NCBI GenBank assembly: GCA_023299965.1
Contig: JALZVN010000087.1
Location: 1 to 36,534, forward strand
Length of the DNA: 36,534 bases
Direction: 5' to 3'
From: Saprospiraceae bacterium
GTDB taxonomy: Bacteria; Bacteroidota; Bacteroidia; Chitinophagales; Saprospiraceae
In this document: in pieces, positions 9,059-16,500 of the stretch
Position numbering within the stretch: position 1 is the stretch's first letter
Layout: each line of letters opens with the position of its first letter
The notes under the pieces: generated by a model
The model's input: only the letters and a program-made list of their open reading frames with translations
What the model was told of the DNA's origin: nothing
Database searches by the model: none
Position numbers and translations under genes: made by a program

Positions 9059-11203
9059 ATGATGTTAAAAAAACTATTACCAATTTTAGCGGTTTTGAGC
9101 TTGGTTGGTTGTACTCCTAAGGTGAGTGCTCCCTCTATATCAGGACCTACGATGCCTAATAAACCTGAAATGCCTGCGAAAGAGGACATGATGGACGAAG
9201 GCAAAGCCATGGTTGAAGATGCCATGAGTAAAATAAAACCTGGTATCGACCTAAAAAATATGAATCCAGCGGTCAGTCCTAAGACTGATTTTTATACCTA
9301 TGCCAATGGTGGATGGATGGAGTCTACAGAAATACCTGCTGATGAATCTAGATGGGGTGGATTTAGTGAACTTGGAGATAACAATAGCAAAATGGTGCTT
9401 GCTCTAGTGGACAAAGCACTCAAAATGAAGAATGTAGATCCGAAAAGCGACGAAGGAAAAGTGGTCAACTTTTTTAACACGGCGATGAATACGGATATGA
9501 GAAATGAAAAAGGTTTTTCTACCATTCAGATTTACTTGGATCGTATCGCAGAGATCAGAAATACAGACGACCTACTTGACTATTTCGTAAAAGCTGAACC
9601 CTATTTTGGAGGCTTATTTGGAGTATTTGTGGGTTCTGATCCCAAGAATAGTAATATGAATGCCTTGTACTTGGGAGGTGGAAATCTCGGTCTTCCTGGA
9701 AGAGATTTTTATATGAACACTGGTGAGGATGACCAGAAGAAAAGAGACCAATATGTAGCGTTTACTGCCAACCTACTGAAGATGTCTGGTATCGCTGAAG
9801 AAGCTGCGATGGCTCAGGCGGAGCGCATCTTGAAGTTGGAAACACGTATGGCTGAGTCTATGTTGCCAAAGGAAGAAATGAGAAACCCACTAAATAGGTA
9901 TAATCCTAAAAGTTTGGCAGAGCTAAATGAATTGGCGCCAAATATCAACTGGAAAAAATATCTTGACGGAATCGGTGCTAAAGGATATGAGCAAATCATA
10001 GTAAGTCAACCAAAATATATCCAAGAAGTAAATAAGATCTGGGAAACAGAAAGCCTAGGAACTATCAAGGAGTATCTAAGATGGGGCGTAATCAATGATG
10101 CAGCTGGATTCTTGACAGATGCCGCTAACGAGGAAAATTTTGATTTTTATGGTAGAACGCTGCGTGGTCAACAGGAGCAAAAGCCATTGAATGAAAGAGT
10201 ACTCAGAACTACAAGTGGTGTACTTGGTGAGGCATTAGGTAAGTTATACGTGAAAGAATATTTTCCACCAGAGGCTAAGGCTACTGCCCTTCAAATGGTA
10301 GAAGACTTACGTACTGCTTATGCAAGCCGTATCAACAATCTACCTTGGATGTCTGATGAAACTAAGGTAAAGGCAATTGAGAAGCTGAATACATTTAGAA
10401 TCAAAATTGGATACCCTGATAAGTGGAAAGACTATAGCTCACTAAAGGTAGATACTTATGAAGATGGTGGTTCATTCTATAGAAATATGTTGAATGCCAG
10501 AAAATGGAGATTTGATCAAAATATCGTAAAAATCGGTAATGAAGTAGATAAGGATGAATGGTTTATGTCTCCGCAAACGGTGAATGCATACTATAATCCT
10601 CCATACAATGAAATCGTATTTCCAGCGGCTATTTTACAAGCTCCTTTCTTTGATTTTAAAGCGGATCCAGCATCAAACTATGGTGGTATCGGTGGCGTTA
10701 TAGGACACGAATTTTCTCATGGATTTGATGATCAAGGTGCAAAGTATGATGCTGAAGGAAACTTGAATAACTGGTGGACAGACGAGGATCTTGCACAATT
10801 TGAAGAGCGTGGAAATGCACTAATAGAGCAGTACAATAGTTATGAGCCTCTACCTGGAGTATTTGTAAACGGTAAGTTTACATTAGGAGAGAACATAGGT
10901 GATCTTGGTGGTATCAATGCTGCGTATGATGCACTACAAATCTATGAAGCAAGGGAAGGTGAAACAGGTAAAATCGATGGTCTAAATCAGGATGAGAGAT
11001 TCTTTATCAACTGGGCTACTATTTGGAGAACTAAGATGCGTGATGAAGCTATGAAAAATAGAATCAAAACGGATCCTCACTCTCCAGGACAATATAGAGC
11101 TGTAGGACCAATCATCAATATGGAGGCGTTCTATAAGACTTTTGATATCAAGCCTGGTGATCCTATGTATATTGCCCCTGAAAACAGAGTGAATATCTGG
11201 TAA
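9059..11203 (+). CDS. M13-family (neprilysin/PepO-like) zinc metallopeptidase lipoprotein
   Basis: Zinc endopeptidase of oligopeptides, predicted to be a lipoprotein of the envelope. I start it at the ATG at 9059 because this gives a clean lipoprotein signal (MMLKKLLPILAVLSLVGC, lipobox LVGC); an upstream in-frame ATG at 8942 would bury it behind 39 unlikely residues. Residues about 75-460 form the M13 N-terminal domain. The catalytic domain has NAYYNPPYNEIVFPA, the zinc site HEFSH beginning at residue 550, and the third ligand in ENIGD (Glu 611, Asp 615). It ends NRVNIW where the family usually has CxVW. About 714 residues, the normal size. It stands alone between terminators. Substrate unknown. 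Confidence 0.93.
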   Translation: MMLKKLLPILAVLSLVGCTPKVSAPSISGPTMPNKPEMPAKEDMMDEGKAMVEDAMSKIKPGIDLKNMNPAVSPKTDFYTYANGGWMESTEIPADESRWGGFSELGDNNSKMVLALVDKALKMKNVDPKSDEGKVVNFFNTAMNTDMRNEKGFSTIQIYLDRIAEIRNTDDLLDYFVKAEPYFGGLFGVFVGSDPKNSNMNALYLGGGNLGLPGRDFYMNTGEDDQKKRDQYVAFTANLLKMSGIAEEAAMAQAERILKLETRMAESMLPKEEMRNPLNRYNPKSLAELNELAPNINWKKYLDGIGAKGYEQIIVSQPKYIQEVNKIWETESLGTIKEYLRWGVINDAAGFLTDAANEENFDFYGRTLRGQQEQKPLNERVLRTTSGVLGEALGKLYVKEYFPPEAKATALQMVEDLRTAYASRINNLPWMSDETKVKAIEKLNTFRIKIGYPDKWKDYSSLKVDTYEDGGSFYRNMLNARKWRFDQNIVKIGNEVDKDEWFMSPQTVNAYYNPPYNEIVFPAAILQAPFFDFKADPASNYGGIGGVIGHEFSHGFDDQGAKYDAEGNLNNWWTDEDLAQFEERGNALIEQYNSYEPLPGVFVNGKFTLGENIGDLGGINAAYDALQIYEAREGETGKIDGLNQDERFFINWATIWRTKMRDEAMKNRIKTDPHSPGQYRAVGPIINMEAFYKTFDIKPGDPMYIAPENRVNIW

Positions 11204-11247
11204 AAATATTTCTTTTGTTTTCGATATTTTATACTATTTATAATATC

Positions 11248-11285
11248 AAAAAGCGCAACTCATAACATTGAGTTGCGCTTTTTTT
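11248..11285. terminator. Bidirectional terminator between convergent genes
   Basis: Perfect 15-bp stem AAAAAGCGCAACTCA (11248-11262) with TGAGTTGCGCTTTTT (11269-11283) and a 6-base loop. A-run on one side and T-run on the other allow it to serve both the M13 peptidase gene and the minus-strand SRAP gene. Confidence 0.92.
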
Positions 11286-11964
11286 ATGCCTCTATTACTT
11301 GGATTAATGAAGGAGAATTGTTGCGTACATTCCCAACTTCTTTGCCTACTTCATGATACTGGATCTCTTCTGGATTTAATGGTCTAATGCTATCTAATGC
11401 ATCTTGGGGGGATATGCTTAAGTCCAACCATGAATCTTCCTCTCCTGGTATTATAAGTGCAGGCATTCGATCATGGATATGCGCTATTTTCTCTATAGGT
11501 TTTTGAGTAATAAGCGTAAAGCTTTGTATGATCTGTCCAGAAGGAGACTTCCATTTTTCCCATAGACCTGCGATAAGAAACAGCTCAAAATTGGGCAGTC
11601 CAATCCTGAATGGAGTCTTGGTACCATCTCTATGTCTCTTCCACTCATAGAATCCATCAAACGGTACTACGCAGCGTTGGTTGACTGCTGCTTTCTTAAA
11701 GCTATTTTTTTCTAGAATGGTCTCTTTACGCGCGTTAAGCATCCGATATCCTACCTTCACATCCTTTGCCCAAGGTGGAATCAAACCCCATCGCATACAG
11801 TCAAAATGATCCGAATCCGCCTTAATGACAGGCATATTATGCGATGGTGCCACATTGTAGTTGGGTAATGGATTGTATCTTTCTAGATCTTCAGAGTAGA
11901 AGCCTTTACCAAATTTAAGCTCCAGCTGTTTTTCATTGACGGTAAGAGAACTTCGTCCGCACAT
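11284..11964 (-). CDS. yedK: SRAP-domain abasic-site DNA-protein crosslink protein (YedK/HMCES family)
   Basis: 226 residues. The protein begins MCGR; Cys2 becomes the N-terminal residue after Met removal and in this family forms a thiazolidine crosslink with abasic sites in single-stranded DNA, shielding them during replication. Other active-site residues match: Asn77 in LNARKE, Glu107 in GFYEW, and His164 in HDRMP. WGLIPPWA is also diagnostic. This is the full length for the family. It is on its own on the minus strand, converging on the M13 peptidase across a shared terminator. I see no SOS box, but Bacteroidota boxes are not well defined to me. Confidence 0.95.
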   Translation of the reverse strand: MCGRSSLTVNEKQLELKFGKGFYSEDLERYNPLPNYNVAPSHNMPVIKADSDHFDCMRWGLIPPWAKDVKVGYRMLNARKETILEKNSFKKAAVNQRCVVPFDGFYEWKRHRDGTKTPFRIGLPNFELFLIAGLWEKWKSPSGQIIQSFTLITQKPIEKIAHIHDRMPALIIPGEEDSWLDLSISPQDALDSIRPLNPEEIQYHEVGKEVGNVRNNSPSLIQVIEA

Positions 11965-12105
11965 AATAAGATTATTAAGCCCTAAAAGTACTAATTACAA
12001 ATTAGACCTTGGTATAACACGAAATCAAAACAAATCCTATAGCCATGGCTGTGAATAGCATTTTTTGGTCAAAATCCTTGTCACAATATGTTAGAAACAT
12101 TTTCA

Positions 12106-12162
12106 AAATCAGGCTTCTTGGCACGAATTTGCCATTATACATATTACATTAATTCCTGATTT
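12106..12162. promoter_or_regulatory. Nested inverted repeats in front of the small coiled-coil gene
   Basis: AAATCAGG (12106-12113) pairs with CCTGATTT (12155-12162); inside lies TGGCA/TGCCA around CGAATT. It ends only three bases before the ATG at 12166. It could be a leader structure or operator, or chance in AT-rich DNA. Confidence 0.3.
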
Positions 12163-12165
12163 AAA

Positions 12166-12384
12166 ATGACTGAAAAAGAACTCATATCAACATTGGAAAG
12201 CATGAATACGGTAACCTATCAGTTGGAAAGACACTATGAGTTTTTACTGCTATGTAAATCAGATGATAAGGAGGCGATGGTCAACCTATACAATACACGC
12301 CATAAACTCAATGCTATCCTTAAGAATCTATATGAGGCTGAAAAACAGCTCATAGAATACTCTTTTGAACTAAATGTAGAATAG
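12166..12384 (+). CDS. Small hypothetical helical protein
   Basis: 72 residues (MTEKELISTLESMN...), acidic and almost certainly all-helical with heptad-like hydrophobic spacing; no signal peptide and no membrane segment. I do not recognise the family. The ORF is supported by a normal ATG, helix-favouring composition throughout and a separate promoter for the next gene, rather than by homology. It lies between the divergent SRAP gene and the FKBP lipoprotein gene. Confidence 0.6.
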   Translation: MTEKELISTLESMNTVTYQLERHYEFLLLCKSDDKEAMVNLYNTRHKLNAILKNLYEAEKQLIEYSFELNVE

Positions 12385-12422
12385 AATACAATTACTTCCT
12401 AGAATAAATCCCTTACACTAGC

Positions 12423-12430
12423 TATATTTG
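12423..12430 (+). promoter_or_regulatory. -7 promoter element for the FKBP lipoprotein gene
   Basis: TATATTTG is a full match to TAnnTTTG. It covers the in-frame TTG at 12428 and so argues that translation begins at the ATG at 12446, with a very short leader. Confidence 0.5.
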
Positions 12431-12445
12431 TGCAAAACGCAATTT

Positions 12446-12901
12446 ATGGCTAAGTATATCATCCCTTTTAGTTTTCTGTTAGTCTTAGGTCTTTTCTCTT
12501 GTGATAAAGGAGAAAGAATTCTTAATAACGATATTGAAGAGATAGAAGAATACCTGGAAGATAATAACCTAACTGCTGAGCGCACTGCAAACGATTTGTT
12601 TTATGTAGTCCAAGAAGAAGGTAATGGTGAGTTTCCAACTTTATCAAATGAGGTAACTGTCGACTACCATGGATACTTTCCAAATGGTAACGTTTTTGAT
12701 TCTTCTGTAGTTAGAGGAGTTCCAGCCACTTTTCCACTTTCACAAGTGATTCGAGGCTGGCAAGAAGGAATTCCGTTTTTCTCCAAGGGTGGCAAAGGAA
12801 TATTACTAATCCCCAGCCATTTGGCTTATGGAGAAGCAGGTACTCAAGGAATCCCAGGTAATCAAGTAATTATTTTTGATGTCAACCTATTGGATTTTTA
12901 A
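12446..12901 (+). CDS. FKBP-type peptidyl-prolyl isomerase lipoprotein
   Basis: 151 residues from the ATG. A short lipoprotein signal with lipobox LFSC (Cys19) is followed by an acidic linker and a single FKBP domain at about residues 60-151, with the family landmarks VTVDYHGYFPNGNVFDSS, VIRGWQEG, GILLIPSHLAYGEAG and VIIFDVNLLDF. It would catalyse cis-trans isomerisation of prolyl bonds in folding envelope proteins. A TTG start at 12428 is possible but overlaps the promoter. Bacteroidota genomes commonly encode several such lipoproteins. Confidence 0.92.
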   Translation: MAKYIIPFSFLLVLGLFSCDKGERILNNDIEEIEEYLEDNNLTAERTANDLFYVVQEEGNGEFPTLSNEVTVDYHGYFPNGNVFDSSVVRGVPATFPLSQVIRGWQEGIPFFSKGGKGILLIPSHLAYGEAGTQGIPGNQVIIFDVNLLDF

Positions 12902-13562
12902 TCCTCAACCTAAAATATATTTCCTCTTAGCACCTTCATTTTGAATTTGCATGTTGATGGTCTATCTGACCACGATTGAGTAGTATATCTTAACTGACTA
13001 TCCGTTTGTTGAATACCGAAATAAATTGTCGGAATTTTCAGAATAGGATATGAATGCTTAGTTTTTGCATAGCTTTTCAGCACTAAGATTGATCTTATTA
13101 ATATTTTAGATCGGTATACAATATGCGAATAGTCAATATATCATTACTGTTTACGCGTTCATCATGAACGACGAGATCTGATGCTACAATCGTTTTTGGG
13201 AACATTGTATCTCGATTCTTCTCTCCTTTATTTTAATGAATATGGGAGGTACTAAATATTCAGATTTACAATAGAAGAAACTTCATCGTATTCACTTTTT
13301 CTACCATTTTTATCAAATCTTACAATAAGAGCGAGCTGTTTTCAACTCGGTATTAAGGTCTGCATTAGTGAGTAGTCCTTCCATTTAAAAATGTAAGTAT
13401 AATTCTATTTTAAGGCATGCTTTATTTTAAGCTTCGGCATAAATAAAAAACCATCTCACTGATTATCATCTGTTTATGTTTTCCAATTTCATTTTCAATC
13501 TTGACTAAACAAGAAAAATAGGCCTTAATTTTCCCAACTGTTTTATATAATAATCGTATTAT
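12902..13562. other. Intergenic gap before manC
   Basis: No gene seen. There is a small hairpin CGTTCA/TGAACG at 13156-13170 and GGTC/GACC near 12959-12971, neither followed by a T-run. Nothing else stands out. Confidence 0.5.
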
Positions 13563-13570
13563 TAACTTTG
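13563..13570 (+). promoter_or_regulatory. -7 promoter element for manC
   Basis: TAACTTTG matches TAnnTTTG and lies 19 bases before the ATG. TTTT at 13541-13544 is a weak candidate for the -33 element. Confidence 0.5.
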
Positions 13571-13589
13571 AGTCATCAAACAATAAAAG

Positions 13590-14669
13590 ATGAATAAGAA
13601 TAACTACGTGGCTATCATGGCCGGAGGAATAGGAAGTAGATTTTGGCCTGCTAGTAGAGTAAATAGACCTAAGCAATTTTTAGATATTATGGGTACCGGA
13701 AAGTCCCTAATTCAACAAACTTGTGATCGGTTTCTTAACCTATGCCCTAAGGAAAATATATTCATCGTTACCAATAGCATCTACAAGGATCTTGTAAAAG
13801 AGCATTTGCCATTTATCACGGACAATCAAATACTCTGTGAGCCATCTAGAAATAATACTGCACCTTGTGTTGCCTATACTGCTTTGAAATTGGCTGCATT
13901 GAATCCGGATGCGAACCTGGTCGTAGCCCCTTCAGATCACATTATTCTCAAGGAGGGAGCGTTTATAGAGGCTCTAAAGCAAGGATTGGATTACACGAGT
14001 AAGAATGATGCATTACTGACATTGGGCATTTCTCCTACTCGCCCTGATACTGGCTATGGCTACATTAAATTTTCAAATGATAACCAAGAGGGAGTACATA
14101 AAGTAGAGCGATTTACGGAAAAACCAGATTTTGATACTGCTAAAACCTTTGTCACTTCTGGTTCTTACCTCTGGAATGCGGGAATCTTCCTTTGGAAAGT
14201 TTCTAGCTTATTGAGTGCTTTTCAAAAAAATGCTCCAGAGATATACGATATACTGGCAGCTGGAAACGAGTACTACAACACCGATCAAGAGCAGGCATTC
14301 ATAGACAAAGCTTATCCTACGACACCGAGTATCTCTATAGATTACGCCATTATGGAAAAGGCCGATAATGTATATACCATTCCTTCAGAGTTTGGCTGGT
14401 CGGATTTGGGTACCTGGGCTTCTTTGCATGCGGAATCTGATAAGGATGATCATGGCAATAGCAGTAATTCTGAAAATGCACTATTTTTTGATAGTAAGGA
14501 TAATATGATCCGACTACCAAATAATAAGCTAGCTGTTATCAATGGTTTGGAGGACTACATCATAGTAGATGAAGATGACGTATTGCTAATCTTTCCAAAG
14601 GCAAAGGAGCAAGAAATAAAGCAGATCACAGGACTCATCAAGGAAAAGAAGGGAGAGAAATTTGTTTAA
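13590..14669 (+). CDS. manC: Mannose-1-phosphate guanylyltransferase (GDP-mannose synthesis)
   Basis: Makes GDP-mannose from mannose 1-phosphate and GTP, a precursor of polysaccharides and glycoproteins. 359 residues, the size of the stand-alone enzyme without the phosphomannose isomerase domain of bifunctional forms. The nucleotide-binding signature is at residues 10-30 (MAGGIGSRFWPASR...RPKQF); later landmarks are VVAPSDH, TGYGYI, FTEKP, LWNAGIFLWK and FGWSDLGTW. The C-terminal part from about residue 285 is the usual left-handed beta-helix remnant. It is not in an obvious operon; the polysaccharide-type gene at 35369 is distant. Confidence 0.95.
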   Translation: MNKNNYVAIMAGGIGSRFWPASRVNRPKQFLDIMGTGKSLIQQTCDRFLNLCPKENIFIVTNSIYKDLVKEHLPFITDNQILCEPSRNNTAPCVAYTALKLAALNPDANLVVAPSDHIILKEGAFIEALKQGLDYTSKNDALLTLGISPTRPDTGYGYIKFSNDNQEGVHKVERFTEKPDFDTAKTFVTSGSYLWNAGIFLWKVSSLLSAFQKNAPEIYDILAAGNEYYNTDQEQAFIDKAYPTTPSISIDYAIMEKADNVYTIPSEFGWSDLGTWASLHAESDKDDHGNSSNSENALFFDSKDNMIRLPNNKLAVINGLEDYIIVDEDDVLLIFPKAKEQEIKQITGLIKEKKGEKFV

Positions 14670-14950
14670 TGCTAGACAGATTTTTCTAGAAAATTCTCAT
14701 AGTTGATCTTAAGCTTTTAGAACTAATACCATTTGAAGTTTAAAGGACATTTATACACCAGAAATAAGAACAACAAATATAGGGCTATCAATACTTGAAG
14801 ATGGCTATATATGTAAACTAGCAGGCTCATACTCCATGTTTTAGAGGCGGTAGACAAACAGTTTTAGAACTCTATTTTCTAAAACCTGCTATTCCGATCT
14901 TTTTAGATTTTAAGATTTTGATTAGAATTAAGCTAAATCTTTAAGTTTTA
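14670..14950. other. Intergenic gap with inverted repeats
   Basis: No gene seen. AGCAGG (14820-14825) and CCTGCT (14885-14890) could close a stem that contains GTTTTAGA/TCTAAAAC (14861-14885). The phrase ATACCATTTGAAGTTTAAA near 14727 also occurs with one change at about 6387, close to element A, so this may be a decayed relative of the dispersed elements. Confidence 0.4.
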
Positions 14951-14987
14951 GTATTTTGTGTGCATATTATTAAACACGAAAAGGAAT

Positions 14988-15344
14988 ATGGAGGATCAGA
15001 CAAACTCACATCACAAAGCCCCGCATCCAAAATGGAATGATAAAGAATTTTGTGCTTTTCTTTTATTATATTCAGCAATGGCAGATAATGTCATTACTTC
15101 GGAAGAAAGAGACATGGTGCTTGAAACAGTCGATGCTGAAGTATATGATCAATTGTTGGACGAACTTAATGCAAACACAGAAGCAGAGAATAAGGCCATC
15201 TTGATGAGCTATAAAGGTCTTTACTTCCCTACCCTTGCACGCAAAAAAGAATTATTGTATTTGGTAAAGAAAGAGTTCTACGCTGACCATGATTTTAGCG
15301 CGGTTGAAATAGAATTGTATAATACTTTGAAAGGTATGATGTAG
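14988..15344 (+). CDS. TerB-like small acidic protein, function unknown
   Basis: 118 residues from the ATG at 14988, preceded by AAGGAAT, a fair ribosome site; an in-frame GTG at 14958 overlaps a near-match to the -7 promoter element (TATTTTG, 14952-14958) and is less likely. A His-rich N-terminal tail is followed by a helical domain with a TerB/DjlA-like pattern (FLLLYSAMADNVITSEERDMVLE...). No signal peptide or membrane segment. TerB-like domains occur in tellurite-resistance and other stress proteins, but the similarity is weak and I assign no function. It converges on the DUF4249 gene. Confidence 0.75.
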   Translation: MEDQTNSHHKAPHPKWNDKEFCAFLLLYSAMADNVITSEERDMVLETVDAEVYDQLLDELNANTEAENKAILMSYKGLYFPTLARKKELLYLVKKEFYADHDFSAVEIELYNTLKGMM

Positions 15345-15347
15345 TAA

Positions 15348-15382
15348 ATCAAGAGGTTATTTTCTAAAAGGAACTTCTTGAT
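15348..15382. terminator. Possible shared terminator stem between convergent genes
   Basis: ATCAAGAGGTT (15348-15358) pairs with AACTTCTTGAT (15372-15382), with one G-T pair. It overlaps the last codons of the minus-strand gene and lacks a clean T-run, so it is weak. Confidence 0.3.
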
Positions 15383-16379
15383 CGAAGACAGAGAAACCCG
15401 CAAATATTCCAAAGCCACCTTCTATATTGTTGGATATATTATTCGACTGGACAAACAATGGATTACTTCCAGCTTGTGACAGTCTGTATCCCTCAACGAA
15501 GTAATTGTGATACTCTTTTGATACAGATCGCAATTCATACCTAATTGCGCTTGGATAATGATCATCAGCAATAGCAAACTCTATATCAAAATTTAGCTTT
15601 TGAGAATCCCCTTCAAAATTCTTATTAGTGAAATGAGCTCCAAAAAATACAGGCGAATTAACCGCATTTACTATGGTAGCGTCTGTGCCTATTTCCTCAG
15701 CTAAGTTTTCATCATTAATATTGATTTGGGCATGTGGTCTTCGACCATCGGGAGAATCAGTTACTAGCCATACTCTCAGATGAAATTGCTTCTCTATATC
15801 AATTGTGTTATCCAACTCAAATGAAGTTTCAGAAAAATACCTTGTGGTTCCCTCTAATTGACCATCTTTTGATTTCTTGAAGTCGTTGACTTCTAGATTT
15901 TCAATTTCCGTTATGTTAGGTACATGGCTTTCCGCCGTTACTGTTGGATAATCCGGATGCTCAACAGTTAATGTGTAAGTATAGCCATCAGCAGGTACTG
16001 TATTATCTGTACGATAGATTATTCGGTCCGAGTTATTAATCGCATAAGAAATAGCTTCTTCAGTGATAGCTTCACTAACCGTGGCACCCCCTGGGTCTAC
16101 TTCTTTGTCCTGCTTGTCTTCTCCATCCATTGGTCGCGAAGTAACAGATACTCGAGCGTCGTTTATATAATTTGAAGCGGAATATTCAAGAATAGATTGG
16201 GTCGCCGTCACCTCAATATTGATATTGTGATTATCAGTAAAAAAATCGTTAGGGGAAAAAAGGCTAAAAATCGCTAAATCTTGCTGCTCATCACCAAAAT
16301 CCAAGATTACTTCTTTCTCACAAGAAAAGAAGGCGCCAGAAATACCAAGCAAAAAGAAAAATTTATACAGCCTATTCAT
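15357..16379 (-). CDS. DUF4249-family outer-membrane lipoprotein
   Basis: 340 residues. Lipoprotein signal MNRLYKFFFLLGISGAFFSC with the lipid-accepting Cys at residue 20, then CEKEVILDFGD and a long beta-rich region; the WVxx-type core and C-terminal SNNISNNIEGGFGIFAG match the DUF4249 family. Members are nearly always encoded directly after a TonB-dependent receptor and are thought to sit on or next to it at the cell surface, like SusD-type partners, though biochemical roles are poorly known. Here it is the last gene of the sigma-FecR-receptor operon, about 120 bases after the receptor gene. Confidence 0.88.
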   Translation of the reverse strand: MNRLYKFFFLLGISGAFFSCEKEVILDFGDEQQDLAIFSLFSPNDFFTDNHNINIEVTATQSILEYSASNYINDARVSVTSRPMDGEDKQDKEVDPGGATVSEAITEEAISYAINNSDRIIYRTDNTVPADGYTYTLTVEHPDYPTVTAESHVPNITEIENLEVNDFKKSKDGQLEGTTRYFSETSFELDNTIDIEKQFHLRVWLVTDSPDGRRPHAQININDENLAEEIGTDATIVNAVNSPVFFGAHFTNKNFEGDSQKLNFDIEFAIADDHYPSAIRYELRSVSKEYHNYFVEGYRLSQAGSNPLFVQSNNISNNIEGGFGIFAGFSVFDQEVPFRK

Positions 16380-16500
16380 TGATTTGGATTCTTATAGGGC
16401 AATAACCAAAGATATCGAAAAATATAGATAAAAGCTATTAATGTAAGCTATTTACCAGAATAAACCCTAAAACTATTTGCTTGAATAGAGATATGCCTAA

